This document shows, piece by piece, positions 63,593 through 64,000 of a DNA stretch of 64,000 nt. Every line of letters starts with the position of its first letter. Position 1 is the first letter of the stretch. The translations under genes were made by a program, and so were the position numbers. This stretch comes from Pseudonocardia sp. T1-2H (lineage in GTDB: Bacteria; Actinomycetota; Actinomycetes; Mycobacteriales; Pseudonocardiaceae): contig NZ_JBBPCL010000001.1 in assembly GCF_038039215.1 (NCBI RefSeq), forward strand, positions 5,146,001-5,210,000, in the 5' to 3' direction. The notes under the pieces are model-generated. The model did not search any database and was not told where the DNA came from. It was given only the letters and a program-made list of their open reading frames with translations.

Positions 63593-64000
63593 TCAGCAGA
63601 CACCACTCGAGGACCCGGACCGCGTTGGTGGAGAACGCGGTCGCGGCCAGCAGGACGGTGCCGGCGACGACGTCGAAGGTGCTGGCCTCGTGGTTGGCCG
63701 GGGCAGGCCGACGGCCCGGCTCGTCGTCGAGAACGTCCAGCCCTGGGCCTTGAGCTGCGGGATCAGCCGGTCCAGCGCGGCGACGGTCTGCGAGCGTTCG
63801 CCGCCCGCGTCGTGCAGCAGGAGCGAGCCGCCCGCGTCGTTCTCGGGCGTGGACGAGGCGACGATCCGGTCGACGCCCTTGCGCTCCCAGTCCCGGCTGT
63901 CGAAGTCCGTCAGGGCGGTGATGTACCCGTCCTTGCCGAGGCTCTGGACGATGTCGTAGTCCTCGTCGTCGAGGGCGTCGACGCGCGAGGAGTACGGCGG
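63593..64000 (-). CDS. NodB-type polysaccharide deacetylase domain, runs off the right edge
   Basis: This is only the C-terminal part of a NodB domain, open from the window edge. It starts PPYSSRVDALDDEDYDIVQS (metal/catalytic motif 3), then DFDSRDWERKGVDRIV (motif 4), LLLHDAGGERSQTVAALDRL and IPQLKAQGWTF (motif 5). Past about 63705 this frame gives only Pro/Ser/Arg-rich nonsense to the stop at 63593, whereas the real continuation seems to be in the frame of the glycosyltransferase. This fits a single deacetylase-transferase gene with a frameshift near 63690-63720. Read as two genes, this product ends with an artefactual tail. Confidence 0.75.
   Translation of the reverse strand, partial: PPYSSRVDALDDEDYDIVQSLGKDGYITALTDFDSRDWERKGVDRIVASSTPENDAGGSLLLHDAGGERSQTVAALDRLIPQLKAQGWTFSTTSRAVGLPRPTTRPAPSTSSPAPSCWPRPRSPPTRSGSSSGVC

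Noticed and set aside
1..64000. CRISPR arrays, tRNA and rRNA genes
   Set aside because: No spaced direct repeats, no cloverleaf-like segment with a CCA end and no rRNA-like stretch was noticed on reading; a tRNA scan could still find one in the gaps.

Overview
The window is high-GC DNA with actinobacterial gene style: GTG and TTG starts, many 4-nt ATGA/GTGA overlaps, a DUF222/HNH protein, LytR-CpsA-Psr, a CtaJ-like small subunit and DUF5130. A member of the Pseudonocardiaceae or a related order is a reasonable guess. This rests on gene content and protein style, not on a marker gene. Almost everything from about 10.5 kb to the right edge concerns synthesis, export and regulation of cell-surface polysaccharide.

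Layout. 0-1.5 kb: a response regulator cut by the left edge, then a DUF5130 protein and a CtaJ-like membrane protein. 1.7-4.1 kb: two consecutive sugar C-methyltransferase-type proteins, the second with degenerate SAM motifs. 4.1-10 kb: DUF2252, an IclR regulator, a VanB/PDR-type reductase with a P450 (probably an aromatic-acid demethylation cassette), and a membrane protein of unknown role. 10-16 kb: MerR, rfbC, rfbB and rfbD (dTDP-L-rhamnose; no rfbA in the window), an RfbF-like nucleotidyltransferase and a class III aminotransferase. 17.3-19.7 kb: a single 779-aa protein joining UDP-glucuronate decarboxylase to UDP-glucose dehydrogenase, predicted to turn UDP-glucose into UDP-xylose.

19.8-25.5 kb is worn: a GMC oxidoreductase remnant, a beta-helix protein, IS1380- and IS256-type remnants and two glycosyltransferases. 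25.5-31.2 kb (+) is Wzx/Wzy module 1 (Wzz-kinase, flippase, polymerase, glycosyltransferase), followed by a deacetylase that looks proteobacterial. 32.5-37.8 kb (-) holds a PAP2 phosphatase, an internally duplicated cysteine-rich protein of unknown family, a WecB/TagA transferase, a frameshifted epimerase and a priming sugar transferase. A repeat of about 275 bp, carrying the promoter and first codons of that priming transferase, occurs in inverted orientation at 25.3 kb and 37.8 kb and brackets the 12-kb block.

38-43 kb: an IS5-type remnant, a DUF222/HNH protein and a decaying three-gene zinc-ribbon operon. 42.9-52 kb: GDP-fucose genes (fcl, gmd) flank Wzx/Wzy module 2, which is visibly more AT-rich (flippase, glycosyltransferase, polymerase, pyruvyl transferase). 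52-60 kb: two tandem Wzc-like tyrosine kinases, an LCP ligase, two more priming sugar transferases and a low-molecular-weight tyrosine phosphatase. 60-64 kb: an HNH protein, two small membrane proteins, and a family 2 glycosyltransferase next to (probably once fused to) a NodB deacetylase that runs off the right edge.

Together the genes supply dTDP-rhamnose, UDP-glucuronate/UDP-xylose, GDP-fucose and possibly C-methyl or amino sugars. They supply three candidate priming enzymes, two complete flippase/polymerase pairs, three chain-length kinases with one phosphatase, and an LCP enzyme for attachment to the wall. Several genes are frameshifted (near 35.98, 40.95, 41.3-42.8, 45.22 and 63.7 kb). 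The single-indel cases could be real decay or sequencing error and need a read-level check.
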